Of a stretch of DNA of 20,529 nt, positions 1-8,135 are shown in pieces. This stretch comes from a bacterium HR20 (lineage in GTDB: Bacteria; Bacteroidota; Ignavibacteria; Kapaibacteriales; NICIL-2). How positions within the stretch are numbered: the first letter of the stretch is position 1; every line of letters begins with the position of its first letter. Made by a program: the position numbers and the translations under genes. A model generated the notes under the pieces. That model was not told where the DNA came from and searched no databases. It worked only from the letters and a program-made list of their open reading frames with translations. The stretch is from assembly GCA_002898675.1 (NCBI GenBank), contig BEHW01000033.1, forward strand, positions 1-20,529. Direction: 5' to 3'.

Positions 1-525
1 ACGGAGATTGACTTCCCCGTTGACGGTTATGCTGATCTCAGGCTTGCCGAAGATTGTCGTCAGTGGGTTCGGTGGCAGCGGAATGGCAATGCCCGACGAT
101 TGGGAGAGCAGCTTGGCGAGATTTCCCCCCGAGAGCGCACGCTTGAGATCGTAGCTTGTCGAAAGCGAATCCCACAGCTGACGGACAAGCCGCCCCCGAC
201 GCTCAGCAAGGTACGCATCAAGCTCGACAAAGCGCGGTGGGGAAACGTCAACACCGCCGACTTGTTCGTGCAGCTCCACCGTACCGTTGGTGTCGAGCTG
301 CTGGAGAATTTCCACCCCCGATGGCCGTCGCACTGGCGATTGCGCATCACTGTACCGTAGCGGAACTCGCCGGGAGGAGCGGACGCTATCGGCAAGGGCT
401 GCCCGTTGCAGCCGTAGTGCACCTACCCGTGCCAATGCGTACGCCGTCCCAACGGTGCCAACAACGACCGCTACAACGACAGCTGCAGATGAAACTGGCC
501 ACCTGCGCAGTGATGAACACGACAC
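1..525 (-). CDS. sprA: SprA-like T9SS translocon protein, N-terminal part (runs off left edge)
   Basis: On the minus strand a frame stays open from a stop at 592-594 to the window edge. It has no ATG, so a simple ATG-based scan misses it. I place the start at GTG 523-525 because the next residues form a convincing signal peptide: MSCSSLRRW, then a Val/Ala-rich core, then an AYA cleavage site. TTG at 580-582 is an alternative. The visible 175 residues include VELHEQVGGVDVSPPRF and later IPLPPNPLTTIFGKPEIS followed by ITVNGEVNLR. This matches the N-terminal region of SprA/Sov proteins as I recall them (a 'YxLhEkvGd' segment, then 'IFGgpevsIkvnGevdL'). SprA is the very large outer-membrane channel of the type IX secretion system, usually over 2000 residues, so most of the gene lies outside the window. 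Family assignment rests on these motifs only. A probable promoter lies at 686-693. Confidence 0.72.
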   Translation of the reverse strand, partial: MSCSSLRRWPVSSAAVVVAVVVGTVGTAYALARVGALRLQRAALADSVRSSRRVPLRYSDAQSPVRRPSGVEILQQLDTNGTVELHEQVGGVDVSPPRFVELDAYLAERRGRLVRQLWDSLSTSYDLKRALSGGNLAKLLSQSSGIAIPLPPNPLTTIFGKPEISITVNGEVNLR

Positions 526-838
526 AGCTCGATGGAAACTCCGATGATGAATACTACCACTACTGTTGCGTGCAGAGAGCAACAGCGATACTTACGTCAC
601 AACGAGCAGGTAGCACAGTAGAGCAACGATGCTATCCTCTTGGGTAGTGGTACTGTTGCAGCGGACGCGGCGTTGTCCTGCAGCTCAAAATTACACTTGA
701 GGCAGCTGCTATTGGTCAATGCCTACGACGCTGGAGTGGTGCTCGTATTTTCGCCCGCATTCGGAAGAAGCCCTGCTCCTTTCGGAGCAATTAGCCAACT
801 GCGGTCACCAAACGTTGCGTTTTCGCCCGGAGCATCGG
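526..838. other. Divergent intergenic region between sprA-like gene and GH2-like gene
   Basis: This 313-base gap separates two divergent genes. It holds a good minus-strand promoter candidate at 686-693. No tRNA-like cloverleaf or convincing small gene was seen. The plus-strand frame of the downstream gene is open back to ATG 719, but those first 40 residues look non-coding and precede the true signal peptide. A weak plus-strand -7 candidate (TACTGTTG, 651-658) is present but differs from TAnnTTTG by one base and is far from the start. Confidence 0.5.
686..693 (-). promoter_or_regulatory. Bacteroidota-type -7 element for sprA-like gene
   Basis: Read on the minus strand this is TAATTTTG, an exact match to the TAnnTTTG -7 consensus of Bacteroidota sigma-A promoters. 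A TTG lies 23 nt upstream, at the outer limit of the known -33 spacing. The 11-base string GCTCAAAATTA (plus strand) recurs exactly at the promoter of the T9SS cargo gene near 17.63 kb. The untranslated leader to GTG 525 would be about 155 nt, longer than at other promoters here. Confidence 0.5.
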
Positions 839-3379
839 ATGCTGTTGTTTTCTCCAACTCTTGATGTGCGGTTCGTTCTTGGCATTGCAATCATCCTTGT
901 TGCCAACTCGCTGTATGCTGCTGGCGGAGAGTTTTCACCGTGGCAGTCTCGCACACGCGTCGTCGTACCGCTTGGCGGGCAATGGCAACGTTCGCTCGAC
1001 GATGGGCGCTCCTGGCAACCAGTCTCGCTTCCACGGGTAGAGGACGCCGCACCAAACCGGATCCTCTACCGCAAGACGATCCACCTTGATAGCACAGCCC
1101 TTGAGCGTACGTGGCACCTTTCCTTCGGCGGCGTGCGCGATGCAGTCGAAGTTACGATCAATGGTCAGTACCTGGGGCGATTTTTCAGTGGGCAGGTTCC
1201 CTTTTCTGTTACGATTCCGCGTGGCGTCCTCCACGCAGGGCGGAACACCGTCGAGCTGAGCGCAAGTTTCGCCTCGGACGAAGCTGCACTGCAGCAGCGG
1301 ATGCAATGGCGTGCTCCGCTCCGACCGGTAGGCATCGTTCGCCCTGTAGCCCTTATCGGAAGCGCATCGGCAGCAACGATCGAACGCATAGCACTCGACC
1401 AAGAGCTTGACCAAGAGAAGGCACTGCTGCGCATCACTGCCTCCATCGGCAGTCAGCGAGGTAATGCTGCACCCAACCTCCTGCTCCGCGCAACGCTGCG
1501 GCAGGGCGGTACGATCGTCGCGTCGAGCGAGCAGCCCGTTGCGCCGATTCCTGAACGCACACTCCCTGTCACAATGGAGTTGCGCGTCCCATCGCCACAG
1601 CTCTGGTCGGTGCAATCGCCATCGCTCTACCAGTTGCAAATCGAAGTTAGTGCTGCAGGTGTTCTGCTCGATGACCTCGAGCGCAGTATCGCGTTCCGTT
1701 CAGTGCAGCCGGCTCGCGGCGAGCATGCGCTCATTCGCATCAATGGTGCGCCAGTCCTTGCACGGGGGGTCGTGTACGTTGATCAATGGCAATCCCGTCC
1801 TGATGGTAGGCTCGTTGAGCCGAACTACGAACGCGACGTCCGCCTGCTTCAGCAGCTTGGGGTCAACCTCGTGTACTGCGCGTGGCTACCTCCATCGCAA
1901 CGCTTTCTGGAGCTTTGCAGCAGTGCTGGGATTGCAGTGGTGCTCGATCTTCCATTTGGCGATCTTCCAACGCGCTACTATGCGCAAGAAGAGCTCCGCA
2001 CTCGCGCACAGAACATGATGGTCCGGCTGCGCGATGCATACGGGGGGGAACCTTGCGTCGTGGGGTACGTGCTCAGTTCGATGGCACCACTGTCGAACGA
2101 TGCTGTCCAAGAGTTTATCGGCACGCTTGCACTGCTCGTTCCACCAGGCACTCTCCGTTTTGCGGTGTTAGCAGCTGGACATCCACTCGATGGTGGTGGT
2201 GGCAAGACGCTCCCACTCGATGCAGTGTTCATCAGCGACCAAACGCTCTGGCGCAGTCGCAGCGCTATCGAGCCGGAACTCTCCCGCACTCTTGCGACGC
2301 TTGGCCAGAAGCCGTGGGCAATCCTCGGCGGTGCACTCGTGCAACCATTCAACCGCAATGGCTATGCAGATCCCCTTTCGGTTGAAGCTCAAGCAGCAGC
2401 AATCAGTCAGCTCTACCGTCTTGGCGCAGCGTACCACACCGGCGGTACAATCGTTCGCTGCTTTTGCGATTATCAGACACTCTTCCCTCTGCTGCCAACG
2501 AATACACCTTCGGAGCAACTCTGCTACGAAGGGCTTGTCGACACCGCGCGGCGCACTCGGCTTGCATTCGAGATGCTCCGCGCACTCAATACCGGCGAAC
2601 CGGAGCCTCTACTCCAAGCAGGGAGCTACGATGCTGGCACACCGTACGTGTTCATGGCTGGTGGCATGGGCGGATTGGTTCTCCTATTCTGGCTCATGAA
2701 TCGTTCTCGTCGCTTCCGTGAGTACATGTTGCGTGCATTCCTACACTCGCACAATTTTTTCATGGACATTCGTGACCAACGGATCTTGCTTCAGGGGCAA
2801 ACGCTGCTGCTGGCACTGCTGCTGGCGACAACCTATGCGCTCGTGCTGGCAACACTGCTGTACGTAACGCGCCAATCTCCTGCTGCTGATTACCTGAGCA
2901 ATCTCCTCACACTCGGTCCGAGCGGAAAGGCTCTTTACATCCAGCTTGCGTGGTCACCGGAACTGGCGATGACTGTCATCGTACTCGTCGTGCTCGTCAA
3001 GATCATTGGGGTTGCCCTCGTCGTGCGCTTGATCGCTGCCGTTGCCAAGCGAGCGGTGTTTTTTGCCGACGCGCTGACGATGGTCGTGTGGGCGTTGGTA
3101 CCGGTTGTGCTCTTCCTGCCATTTGCGATGGTGCTCTTTCGCCTCTTGGCGATAACACCGCCACTGCTGTGGTTGGGCCTTCTTGCAATGACAACGCTCT
3201 GGAGCATCCTTCGTTTGCTGCGTGCATGCTCGATCGTATTCGAGGAGGTTCCCTGGTTGGTGTACGTCGCAGGGCTGGGGAGTATCGCCATCATCGCCGG
3301 CATCGTTGTGATCGCACTCCAGTCCACGTTCGCGTGGGGGAGTTACCTTGTGCATTTTCTCCAACTGTTCTTCCCGTAA
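839..3379 (+). CDS. GH2-like (non-catalytic) protein fused to a C-terminal multi-pass membrane domain
   Basis: Start chosen at ATG 839: GGAG at 829-832 lies six bases upstream, and the protein then opens with a signal peptide (hydrophobic VLGIAIILVANSLYA). The 846-residue product has three exterior parts. First is a jelly-roll sugar-binding-like domain (about residues 48-175, with YRKTIHLD and VTINGQYLGRF). Next is an Ig-like segment (about 178-300). Last is a TIM-barrel-like region (about 300-560, with YERDVRLLQQLGVNLVYCAW and a GH2-like end, GGTIVRCFCDYQ). In active GH2 enzymes the acid/base sits in an NE motif and the nucleophile in a TEYG-like motif. The corresponding strands here read VVGYVLSSM (about 406-414) and KPWAILGGALVQ (about 491-502), so both glutamates appear lost. 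About six membrane segments follow (roughly 603-620, 655-675, 712-735, 745-770, 775-792, 808-831). It is probably a sugar-binding or structural envelope protein. The function is unknown to me. Confidence 0.75.
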   Translation: MLLFSPTLDVRFVLGIAIILVANSLYAAGGEFSPWQSRTRVVVPLGGQWQRSLDDGRSWQPVSLPRVEDAAPNRILYRKTIHLDSTALERTWHLSFGGVRDAVEVTINGQYLGRFFSGQVPFSVTIPRGVLHAGRNTVELSASFASDEAALQQRMQWRAPLRPVGIVRPVALIGSASAATIERIALDQELDQEKALLRITASIGSQRGNAAPNLLLRATLRQGGTIVASSEQPVAPIPERTLPVTMELRVPSPQLWSVQSPSLYQLQIEVSAAGVLLDDLERSIAFRSVQPARGEHALIRINGAPVLARGVVYVDQWQSRPDGRLVEPNYERDVRLLQQLGVNLVYCAWLPPSQRFLELCSSAGIAVVLDLPFGDLPTRYYAQEELRTRAQNMMVRLRDAYGGEPCVVGYVLSSMAPLSNDAVQEFIGTLALLVPPGTLRFAVLAAGHPLDGGGGKTLPLDAVFISDQTLWRSRSAIEPELSRTLATLGQKPWAILGGALVQPFNRNGYADPLSVEAQAAAISQLYRLGAAYHTGGTIVRCFCDYQTLFPLLPTNTPSEQLCYEGLVDTARRTRLAFEMLRALNTGEPEPLLQAGSYDAGTPYVFMAGGMGGLVLLFWLMNRSRRFREYMLRAFLHSHNFFMDIRDQRILLQGQTLLLALLLATTYALVLATLLYVTRQSPAADYLSNLLTLGPSGKALYIQLAWSPELAMTVIVLVVLVKIIGVALVVRLIAAVAKRAVFFADALTMVVWALVPVVLFLPFAMVLFRLLAITPPLLWLGLLAMTTLWSILRLLRACSIVFEEVPWLVYVAGLGSIAIIAGIVVIALQSTFAWGSYLVHFLQLFFP

Positions 3380-3436
3380 AATGCAGGGTGTTGTTGTGCG
3401 TTTTTTTGAGCAGGTTGAACATTGGTTCGATTGGCG

Positions 3437-4522
3437 ATGAACGCCCTCCTTTCGCGTGCAGCACCGATGCAACGCAGCGAGCTGGATTTGAGCGAACGTG
3501 AGCAGACGATTCTCCGTGCAATTGTGCAGACCTACGTCCTGCGCGCTGCACCCGTCGGTTCCCACACGCTTGCCCGGATGCTGGCCCGGACGCTGCGGCT
3601 GTCACCAGCGACCATCCGCAACGTCATGGCAGACTTAGAGGACCGCGGGTATCTGACGCATCCACACACCTCTGCCGGGAGAATCCCGACGGATAAAGGC
3701 TACCGCCTCTACGTGGACTACCTCATGCAGCACGGCAAACTCACGCAGCGTGAAGAGCAGGCGCTCCGCCAACGCCTTGCCAGCATCAGCGGTGAGCTGG
3801 CGCTCCGGACGGCCTCGCGGATACTCGGAGAGCTGTCGCACCTGCTTGGTGTAGCGCAACTGCCCAGCTTGCGGGATTTGGTCATTCGCCGGGTCGAGTT
3901 GGTTCCGCTTTCGTCGCAGCGGTTTGTCGTCGTCGTTGATCTCGATTCGGACGTTGTCCGCACCATCACGCTTGAAACCGATGCAGAACTCAACCCAACC
4001 GAGCTGCATGAGCTTGGGCAGGTGCTCAGCGAGCGGCTGGCAGGGCGCACGCTCGACTTTGTCCGCGAGCGCTTCGCACTTCTGATGCGCGAAGAATTGA
4101 GCCACCCTGTCCTGCGGGTCTTTGCCGAATCCATTGATGTGCTCTTTGCCCAACACGAAAGCCAGCGCGTGTACGTTGCCGGCGCGCAGCAACTGGTCCA
4201 GCAGCCGGAATTTTCCTCGCCCGAACGATTCCGGGCAGTCATCGAGCTGCTCGAGAACGAGGAGATGATTATCCATCTGCTCGAAAGCACCAGCGACGCG
4301 CCACTGTACGGCGTCCAGGTCAAAATCGGGGAAGAACTCGGCGACCGGCAATTGACCGAGTACGCGCTGATCTCGACGCGCTACAAGGTCGGTTCAGCGA
4401 CGTATGCAATCGGCGTCGTCGGCCCCAAGCGAATGAACTACGCCAAGATGATGGCGCTGGTCGGAGAAGTTGCCTCTCTCTTGGCACGGCACGAGCACGA
4501 CAGCAGCCATTCTCAGCAATGA
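3437..4522 (+). CDS. hrcA: Heat-inducible transcription repressor HrcA
   Basis: HrcA represses chaperone genes by binding CIRCE operators and is itself kept active by GroEL. The N-terminal winged helix is clear: LSEREQTILRAIVQTYV, then GSHTLAR, then the family-typical SPATIRNVMADLEDRGYL and HTSAGRIPTDKGYRLYVD. The remainder is the GAF-like HrcA domain, ending with YALISTRYKVG and GVVGPKRMNYAKMMALV, which is diagnostic. Length is 361 residues from ATG 3437, close to the family norm of about 340-360. TTG 3422 and ATG 3467 are alternative starts, and none has a good ribosome binding site. The stop overlaps the start of the ABC ATPase (ATGA), so the two are probably co-translated. grpE, dnaK and dnaJ are not in the window, and I saw no CIRCE element. 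Confidence 0.93.
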   Translation: MNALLSRAAPMQRSELDLSEREQTILRAIVQTYVLRAAPVGSHTLARMLARTLRLSPATIRNVMADLEDRGYLTHPHTSAGRIPTDKGYRLYVDYLMQHGKLTQREEQALRQRLASISGELALRTASRILGELSHLLGVAQLPSLRDLVIRRVELVPLSSQRFVVVVDLDSDVVRTITLETDAELNPTELHELGQVLSERLAGRTLDFVRERFALLMREELSHPVLRVFAESIDVLFAQHESQRVYVAGAQQLVQQPEFSSPERFRAVIELLENEEMIIHLLESTSDAPLYGVQVKIGEELGDRQLTEYALISTRYKVGSATYAIGVVGPKRMNYAKMMALVGEVASLLARHEHDSSHSQQ

Positions 4523-5601
4523 CCCACCTGCGCCTTGAGCAACTCCGCAAGCACTTTGGCGCAACTGTAGCGCTCGACGGCATCGAGCTCGAGGTGCAGC
4601 CGGGAGAGTTTCTCGTCGTCGTCGGTCCCTCGGGCTGCGGCAAAAGCACGCTGCTCCGACTCATCGCCGGACTGGAATCGCCTACCAGCGGTGAGATCTA
4701 CTTCAATGGCAATCCCATCAGCAACCTTCCGCCCCAGCGCCGGGATGTCGGGATGGTCTTCCAGAACTACGCCCTCTACCCACACATGACCGTCGCAGAG
4801 AACCTCGCGTTCCCCTTACGCGTGCGGAAAGTCCCGACGGCAGAAATCCACCAGCGTGTCCGGCAGATCGCAGCGTTGCTCGGTCTGGAGGGCCTACTCG
4901 AACGCTTTCCGCGTGAGCTTTCCGGCGGGCAGCAGCAACGCGTAGCCGTCGGGCGAGCGTTAGTGCGCTCGCCACGGGTGTTCCTTTTCGATGAGCCTCT
5001 TTCGAATCTCGACACGCGGCTCCGCATGGAGATGCGGGCAGAGCTTGCAGCACTTCAACGACGAGTTGGCATCACAACACTCTACGTCACCCACGATCAC
5101 ACGGAAGCGATGACGATGGGCGATCGCATCGCTGTTCTCGAGCACGGACGGCTGTTGCAAGTCGGCAGACCTGCCGAGCTGTACAGCGATCCGGCGGAGC
5201 TGTTCGTTGCAACGTTCCTGGGAACGCTGCCAATCAACACGATTGCAGGAGTACTCGATGCTGCAGATGGAACGCTTCTGTTCCATACCAGAGACGCAGC
5301 ACTCACGCTGCCCTTGGAGCCAGATATCCTCCGAAAGCAACCGCCATCGTTGCCAATGAACGCAACGCTTGCGATCCGCCCCGAACATGTGCTCCCGTCG
5401 AGCGAGGCTCAGGTGCAGCTTACGGTTGAGCGCGTCGAGTATCTCGGGCACGAGTCTATCGCCTCCGGTCGCATCGGAGGGAGCGTGCCCTTGACCATGC
5501 GTCTGCCGCCAACAGCCGAGCTGACGCCGGGCACAACAATCGGCGTTCGATTTGATCGCACGGGGATGTTTCTCTTCGACGCTGATGGCAACAGGCTCTG
5601 A
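4519..5601 (+). CDS. MalK/UgpC-type ABC transporter ATP-binding protein
   Basis: This 360-residue ATPase would power import of a carbohydrate or similar solute across the inner membrane. All nucleotide-binding motifs are intact: Walker A GPSGCGKST (36-44), Q-loop at Q82 in FQNYALYPHMT, signature LSGGQ (134-138), Walker B VFLFDE (154-159), D-loop SNLD and H-loop H192. The C-terminal third (from about residue 235) fits the TOBE/OB regulatory domain of the MalK/UgpC/MsmX group (AIRPEHV, ending GVRFDRTGMFLFD). The ATG overlaps the hrcA stop by four bases. No permease or binding protein is near, so it may serve permeases encoded elsewhere, as MsmX does in Bacillus. The substrate cannot be told. 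Confidence 0.9.
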   Translation: MTHLRLEQLRKHFGATVALDGIELEVQPGEFLVVVGPSGCGKSTLLRLIAGLESPTSGEIYFNGNPISNLPPQRRDVGMVFQNYALYPHMTVAENLAFPLRVRKVPTAEIHQRVRQIAALLGLEGLLERFPRELSGGQQQRVAVGRALVRSPRVFLFDEPLSNLDTRLRMEMRAELAALQRRVGITTLYVTHDHTEAMTMGDRIAVLEHGRLLQVGRPAELYSDPAELFVATFLGTLPINTIAGVLDAADGTLLFHTRDAALTLPLEPDILRKQPPSLPMNATLAIRPEHVLPSSEAQVQLTVERVEYLGHESIASGRIGGSVPLTMRLPPTAELTPGTTIGVRFDRTGMFLFDADGNRL

Positions 5602-5604
5602 CCA

Positions 5605-6477
5605 TCAGGTACGTTGCGCCAGAAGAACCCCTGCAAGAGCAATTGCACCCCCGATCCAGAACGCAGGCGGCGGCACTTCCCCAAATGCAAGCCATGAGAG
5701 GATCACCGTCAAGATTGGCTGCAGGTTGTTGAACACCGCAAGCCGGCTTGCTTCGATCTGCCGCAGGAGCACATACCACAGCGCCCACCCAACGCCACTG
5801 GTGACGATACCCAGGTATGCGATCTCGCCCCACTGCCTTGGGCTTATCGCATCCGGTGGCAGCAGACCGCCCGGCACAAGCGCGGCAACGGGCACAAACA
5901 GCCCCAGACCCCAGAGCATGCCGAACGCCGTTGTCGGGACGGCGCCGTATCGCTGCACGAGCGGACGCCCCCAAACAGTGTAGAACGCCCACGCACAACT
6001 GGCTGCCAGCTCCATGAGGTTGCCAACTGTGACCTCCGAGCGGAGCGAAGCACCGCGTTGAAATGCAACGATCACAGCTCCGAGGACCGCAAGCGCGATA
6101 CCCATGATTGCATGCCACCGCAACCGCTCCCCTAAGAATACCGACGCAAGCGCGAGCACGAACACCGGCGAGAGTGCAAATGCCAGTGCTGCGTTCGGTG
6201 CAGTCGTGTAGCGAAGTCCTGCAACGAAGAGATACTGGTTGAGCGGCATATTCACCAGTCCCAGCAGCGCAAAGCGCCACCAATCCCGCCACTGGAACGT
6301 TCCCCCAAGCCGCTGCCGCTGAACAAACCAAATCCACACCGCATACGCACAGACCGAAAAGACGCCACGGTAGAACACAACCGTCGTCGCTGGCACTGCC
6401 TGAGCGACCGAGCGTGCGACGATATGCGTGCTGGAGGCAACAAGCTGCTGCAACGCAACAAGCCCAGGTATGTTCAC
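5605..6477 (-). CDS. EamA/DMT-superfamily transporter (RhaT/PecM type)
   Basis: This predicted ten-helix inner-membrane permease has two EamA repeats. The first runs from GLVALQQLVASSTHIVAR through YTTAPNAALAFALSPVFV and LASVFLGERLRWHAIMGIALAVLGAVIVA. The second runs from GNLMELAASCAWAFYTVWGRPLV to NLQPILTVILSWLAFGEVPPPAFWIGGAIALAGVLLA. Alanine-rich helices and the 'P...l.a.lflgE' pattern repeat twice, as in the family. I chose GTG 6475-6477, giving 290 residues, the usual size, with TM1 starting directly after it. Upstream ATGs (6603, 6681) would run into the divergent yicC gene and add 40-70 residues with no family resemblance. A possible -7 (GAGTTTTG on the minus strand, 6522-6529) supports the short form weakly. 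It ends three bases from the convergent ABC gene. The substrate is unknown. Confidence 0.85.
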   Translation of the reverse strand: MNIPGLVALQQLVASSTHIVARSVAQAVPATTVVFYRGVFSVCAYAVWIWFVQRQRLGGTFQWRDWWRFALLGLVNMPLNQYLFVAGLRYTTAPNAALAFALSPVFVLALASVFLGERLRWHAIMGIALAVLGAVIVAFQRGASLRSEVTVGNLMELAASCAWAFYTVWGRPLVQRYGAVPTTAFGMLWGLGLFVPVAALVPGGLLPPDAISPRQWGEIAYLGIVTSGVGWALWYVLLRQIEASRLAVFNNLQPILTVILSWLAFGEVPPPAFWIGGAIALAGVLLAQRT

Positions 6478-6558
6478 AACGCCAACCCAAGAACAGTAGA
6501 ACCCGACGAACGCGGAGCCTGCAAAACTCGTGCGGACATCCGGGGGTCGAGTGCGCCG

Positions 6559-6566
6559 TATCTTTG
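6559..6566 (+). promoter_or_regulatory. -7 element for yicC-gmk operon
   Basis: TATCTTTG matches TAnnTTTG exactly and ends 36 nt before the yicC ATG. The same octamer, followed by CG, occurs before the helicase gene at 17669-17676 with nearly the same spacing. No clear TTG -33 box is visible. Confidence 0.55.
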
Positions 6567-6601
6567 CGCCCACTTGTGTCCGGAACCACCCAAAACAACG
6601 C

Positions 6602-7477
6602 ATGAAGAGCATGACAGCGCTCAGCACTGCTTCGCTGAGCGAACAAGGTATTCGGGCTACTGTCGAAATCCGCACGGTCAACGGTCGCTACCTCGAAATC
6701 AGCTGCCGGCTGCCGAAGCAACTTTCTCACAAGGAAATCGAGCTTCGCGAGCTTGTGCGGGGCACAATCAACCGCGGCACCGTGCAAGTGACCGTCAAAA
6801 CCGATAGCGACTCACCGCTTGCTTCCACGCTCAGCCTTGAGCGTATCGAAGCCTACTGGCAACAGCTGGAAAAGCTCCGCAAGAAGCTCAAAGTCAGCAC
6901 GCCGCTCAGTCTTGGAGATCTGCTCCGCATCCCGGACATCTACACGACCGACGACGCAGCACTGCTGGAACTTGCCGAACGTGAGTGGAAAGTTGTCGTC
7001 AAAGCTCTCCGCGCTGCGCTTGCAAGCCTTGATACCATGCGGAAGAACGAGGGCAAGGAGCTGGCAAAGGACATCCGCACCCGCATCAAAACGATCGAAG
7101 AACGGCTCGACCGCATCGAAGAGCGCAGCATGCAACGTGTCCCCGAAGAACGCGAGCGGCTCCGCGCACGTATTGCTCAGCTGTTCGAATCCGACGAAAT
7201 TGACGAGCAACGCCTCCAACTGGAAATTCTCCTCCTTGCCGATAAGCTCGACTGTTCGGAAGAAATCGTTCGCCTCCGCAGCCACATCAAGTTCTTCCTC
7301 GAAGCGCTCAAAAGCACCGAGCCTGTTGGCCGACAGTTGAACTTTCTGCTCCAGGAAATGCACCGCGAAATCAACACGATCGGCTCGAAAGCAAACGACG
7401 CCGAAATCAGCCAGCTGGTCGTTTCCGTCAAAGAAGAGCTCGAGCGCATCCGCGAACAAGTGCAGAACATCGAGTGA
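6602..7477 (+). CDS. yicC: YicC-family endoribonuclease
   Basis: The protein starts MKSMTALSTASL, the YicC-type N-terminus (family typical MIRSMTGYG). It carries VEIRTVNGRYLEIS near residue 20 and ends with the DUF1732 hallmark SHIKFFLEAL...GRQLNFLLQEMHREINTIGSKAND. Its 291 residues match E. coli YicC (about 287). E. coli YicC is an endoribonuclease that takes part in small-RNA turnover, so a similar RNA-processing role is inferred. ATG 6602 was chosen because it starts directly with the conserved N-terminus and sits 36 nt after the -7 element. An upstream in-frame ATG at 6530 lies before that element. The stop overlaps the gmk start (TGATG), the widespread yicC-gmk arrangement. Confidence 0.92.
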   Translation: MKSMTALSTASLSEQGIRATVEIRTVNGRYLEISCRLPKQLSHKEIELRELVRGTINRGTVQVTVKTDSDSPLASTLSLERIEAYWQQLEKLRKKLKVSTPLSLGDLLRIPDIYTTDDAALLELAEREWKVVVKALRAALASLDTMRKNEGKELAKDIRTRIKTIEERLDRIEERSMQRVPEERERLRARIAQLFESDEIDEQRLQLEILLLADKLDCSEEIVRLRSHIKFFLEALKSTEPVGRQLNFLLQEMHREINTIGSKANDAEISQLVVSVKEELERIREQVQNIE

Positions 7478-8046
7478 TGCATCCTCGGCGACTCATCGTG
7501 CTCTCGGCGCCGAGCGGTGCAGGGAAGACAACCGTTGCCCGCTACTTGCTCGAGACGATACCGGGAGCAGTCTTTTCGGTATCGGCAACAACACGCCCGC
7601 GCCGCAACGGGGAAATTGATGGGCGCGATTACCACTTTCTCTCCCGCGAGGAATTTGAACGGAAAATTGCACAAGGAGAGCTCGTCGAGTACGAAGAAAT
7701 CTTCGGCAACTACTACGGCACGCTCCGCTCGGCAACCGAAGATGCGCTTCGCCGCGGCAGTGTGATGATTTTCGACGTAGACGTCAAAGGAGCACTGTCG
7801 CTCAAGCGTGCATACCCAGACGACACGTTCCTCCTGTTCATCGCGCCGCCTTCGTTGGAAGAACTCGAGCGCAGGCTACGCCATCGGGGGACTGAAACTG
7901 AAGAGCAAATCCGCCGACGCTTAGAGCGCGCAGCGATGGAGATGAGCTACCGCGATCAATTCGACGCAACGATCGTCAATGACGACCTCGCGCGCACGCT
8001 CGAACAGGCACAAGCGTTGGTGATGGAAGCAATATCCGAACACTGA
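7477..8046 (+). CDS. gmk: Guanylate kinase
   Basis: Cytosolic enzyme that phosphorylates GMP to GDP with ATP. The P-loop APSGAGKTT is at residues 11-19. The GMP-binding segment SATTRPRRNGEIDGRDYHFLS follows, with EYEEIFGNYYGT and IFDVDVKGALSLKR as in the family. The lid-region arginines are in RRLRHRGTETEEQIRRRLERA. Length is 189 residues, near the family norm of about 205. ATG 7477 overlaps the yicC stop by one base; GTG 7474 is a possible alternative. rpoZ, often next in this operon, is absent; the next gene belongs to the AT-richer island. Confidence 0.95.
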   Translation: MHPRRLIVLSAPSGAGKTTVARYLLETIPGAVFSVSATTRPRRNGEIDGRDYHFLSREEFERKIAQGELVEYEEIFGNYYGTLRSATEDALRRGSVMIFDVDVKGALSLKRAYPDDTFLLFIAPPSLEELERRLRHRGTETEEQIRRRLERAAMEMSYRDQFDATIVNDDLARTLEQAQALVMEAISEH

Positions 8047-8056
8047 AGCCCTACAC

Positions 8057-8072
8057 TGTCAGGTAGGTGACA
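8057..8072. promoter_or_regulatory. Crp/Fnr-type operator upstream of P460 gene
   Basis: TGTCA-GGTAGG-TGACA is a perfect 5-6-5 palindrome with the architecture of a CRP site (TGTGA-N6-TCACA). Its centre lies 30.5 bp before the -7 element at 8095. That would put it near -42 to -44 from the start of transcription, the class II activator position. A second site with the same offset lies at 9737-9752. The regulator is probably the Crp/Fnr protein encoded at 8682-9398. Binding is inferred. Confidence 0.5.
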
Positions 8073-8094
8073 CTTTCTTGCTAATACCCGGAAA

Positions 8095-8102
8095 GATATT
8101 TG
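8095..8102 (+). promoter_or_regulatory. -7 element (one mismatch) for P460 operon
   Basis: GATATTTG differs from TAnnTTTG only in the first base. It ends 34 nt before ATG 8136, the same spacing seen at exact matches elsewhere in the window. A TTG at 8078-8080 is only 14 nt upstream. The weak basal elements fit an activator-dependent promoter. Confidence 0.42.
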
Positions 8103-8135
8103 CAATGCATTGTGACACCATCTACCACATTTGCT

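Noticed and set aside
60..422. 120-residue minus-strand reading frame with ATG
   Set aside because: It overlaps the SprA-like frame, which has a signal peptide and family motifs. This one is arginine/serine-rich with no domain.
719..838. 40-residue N-terminal extension of the GH2-like protein from ATG 719
   Set aside because: A good ribosome binding site and a signal peptide begin at 839. The extension looks non-coding.
3380..3436. T-run at 3401-3407 as a terminator for the GH2-like gene
   Set aside because: No stem precedes the T-run. It may instead be part of a weak hrcA promoter (TTTTTTTG), which is also unproven.
5456..6787. 443-residue minus-strand frame over the EamA transporter
   Set aside because: It is Cys/Arg-rich with no membrane pattern. 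The EamA frame has ten clear helices.
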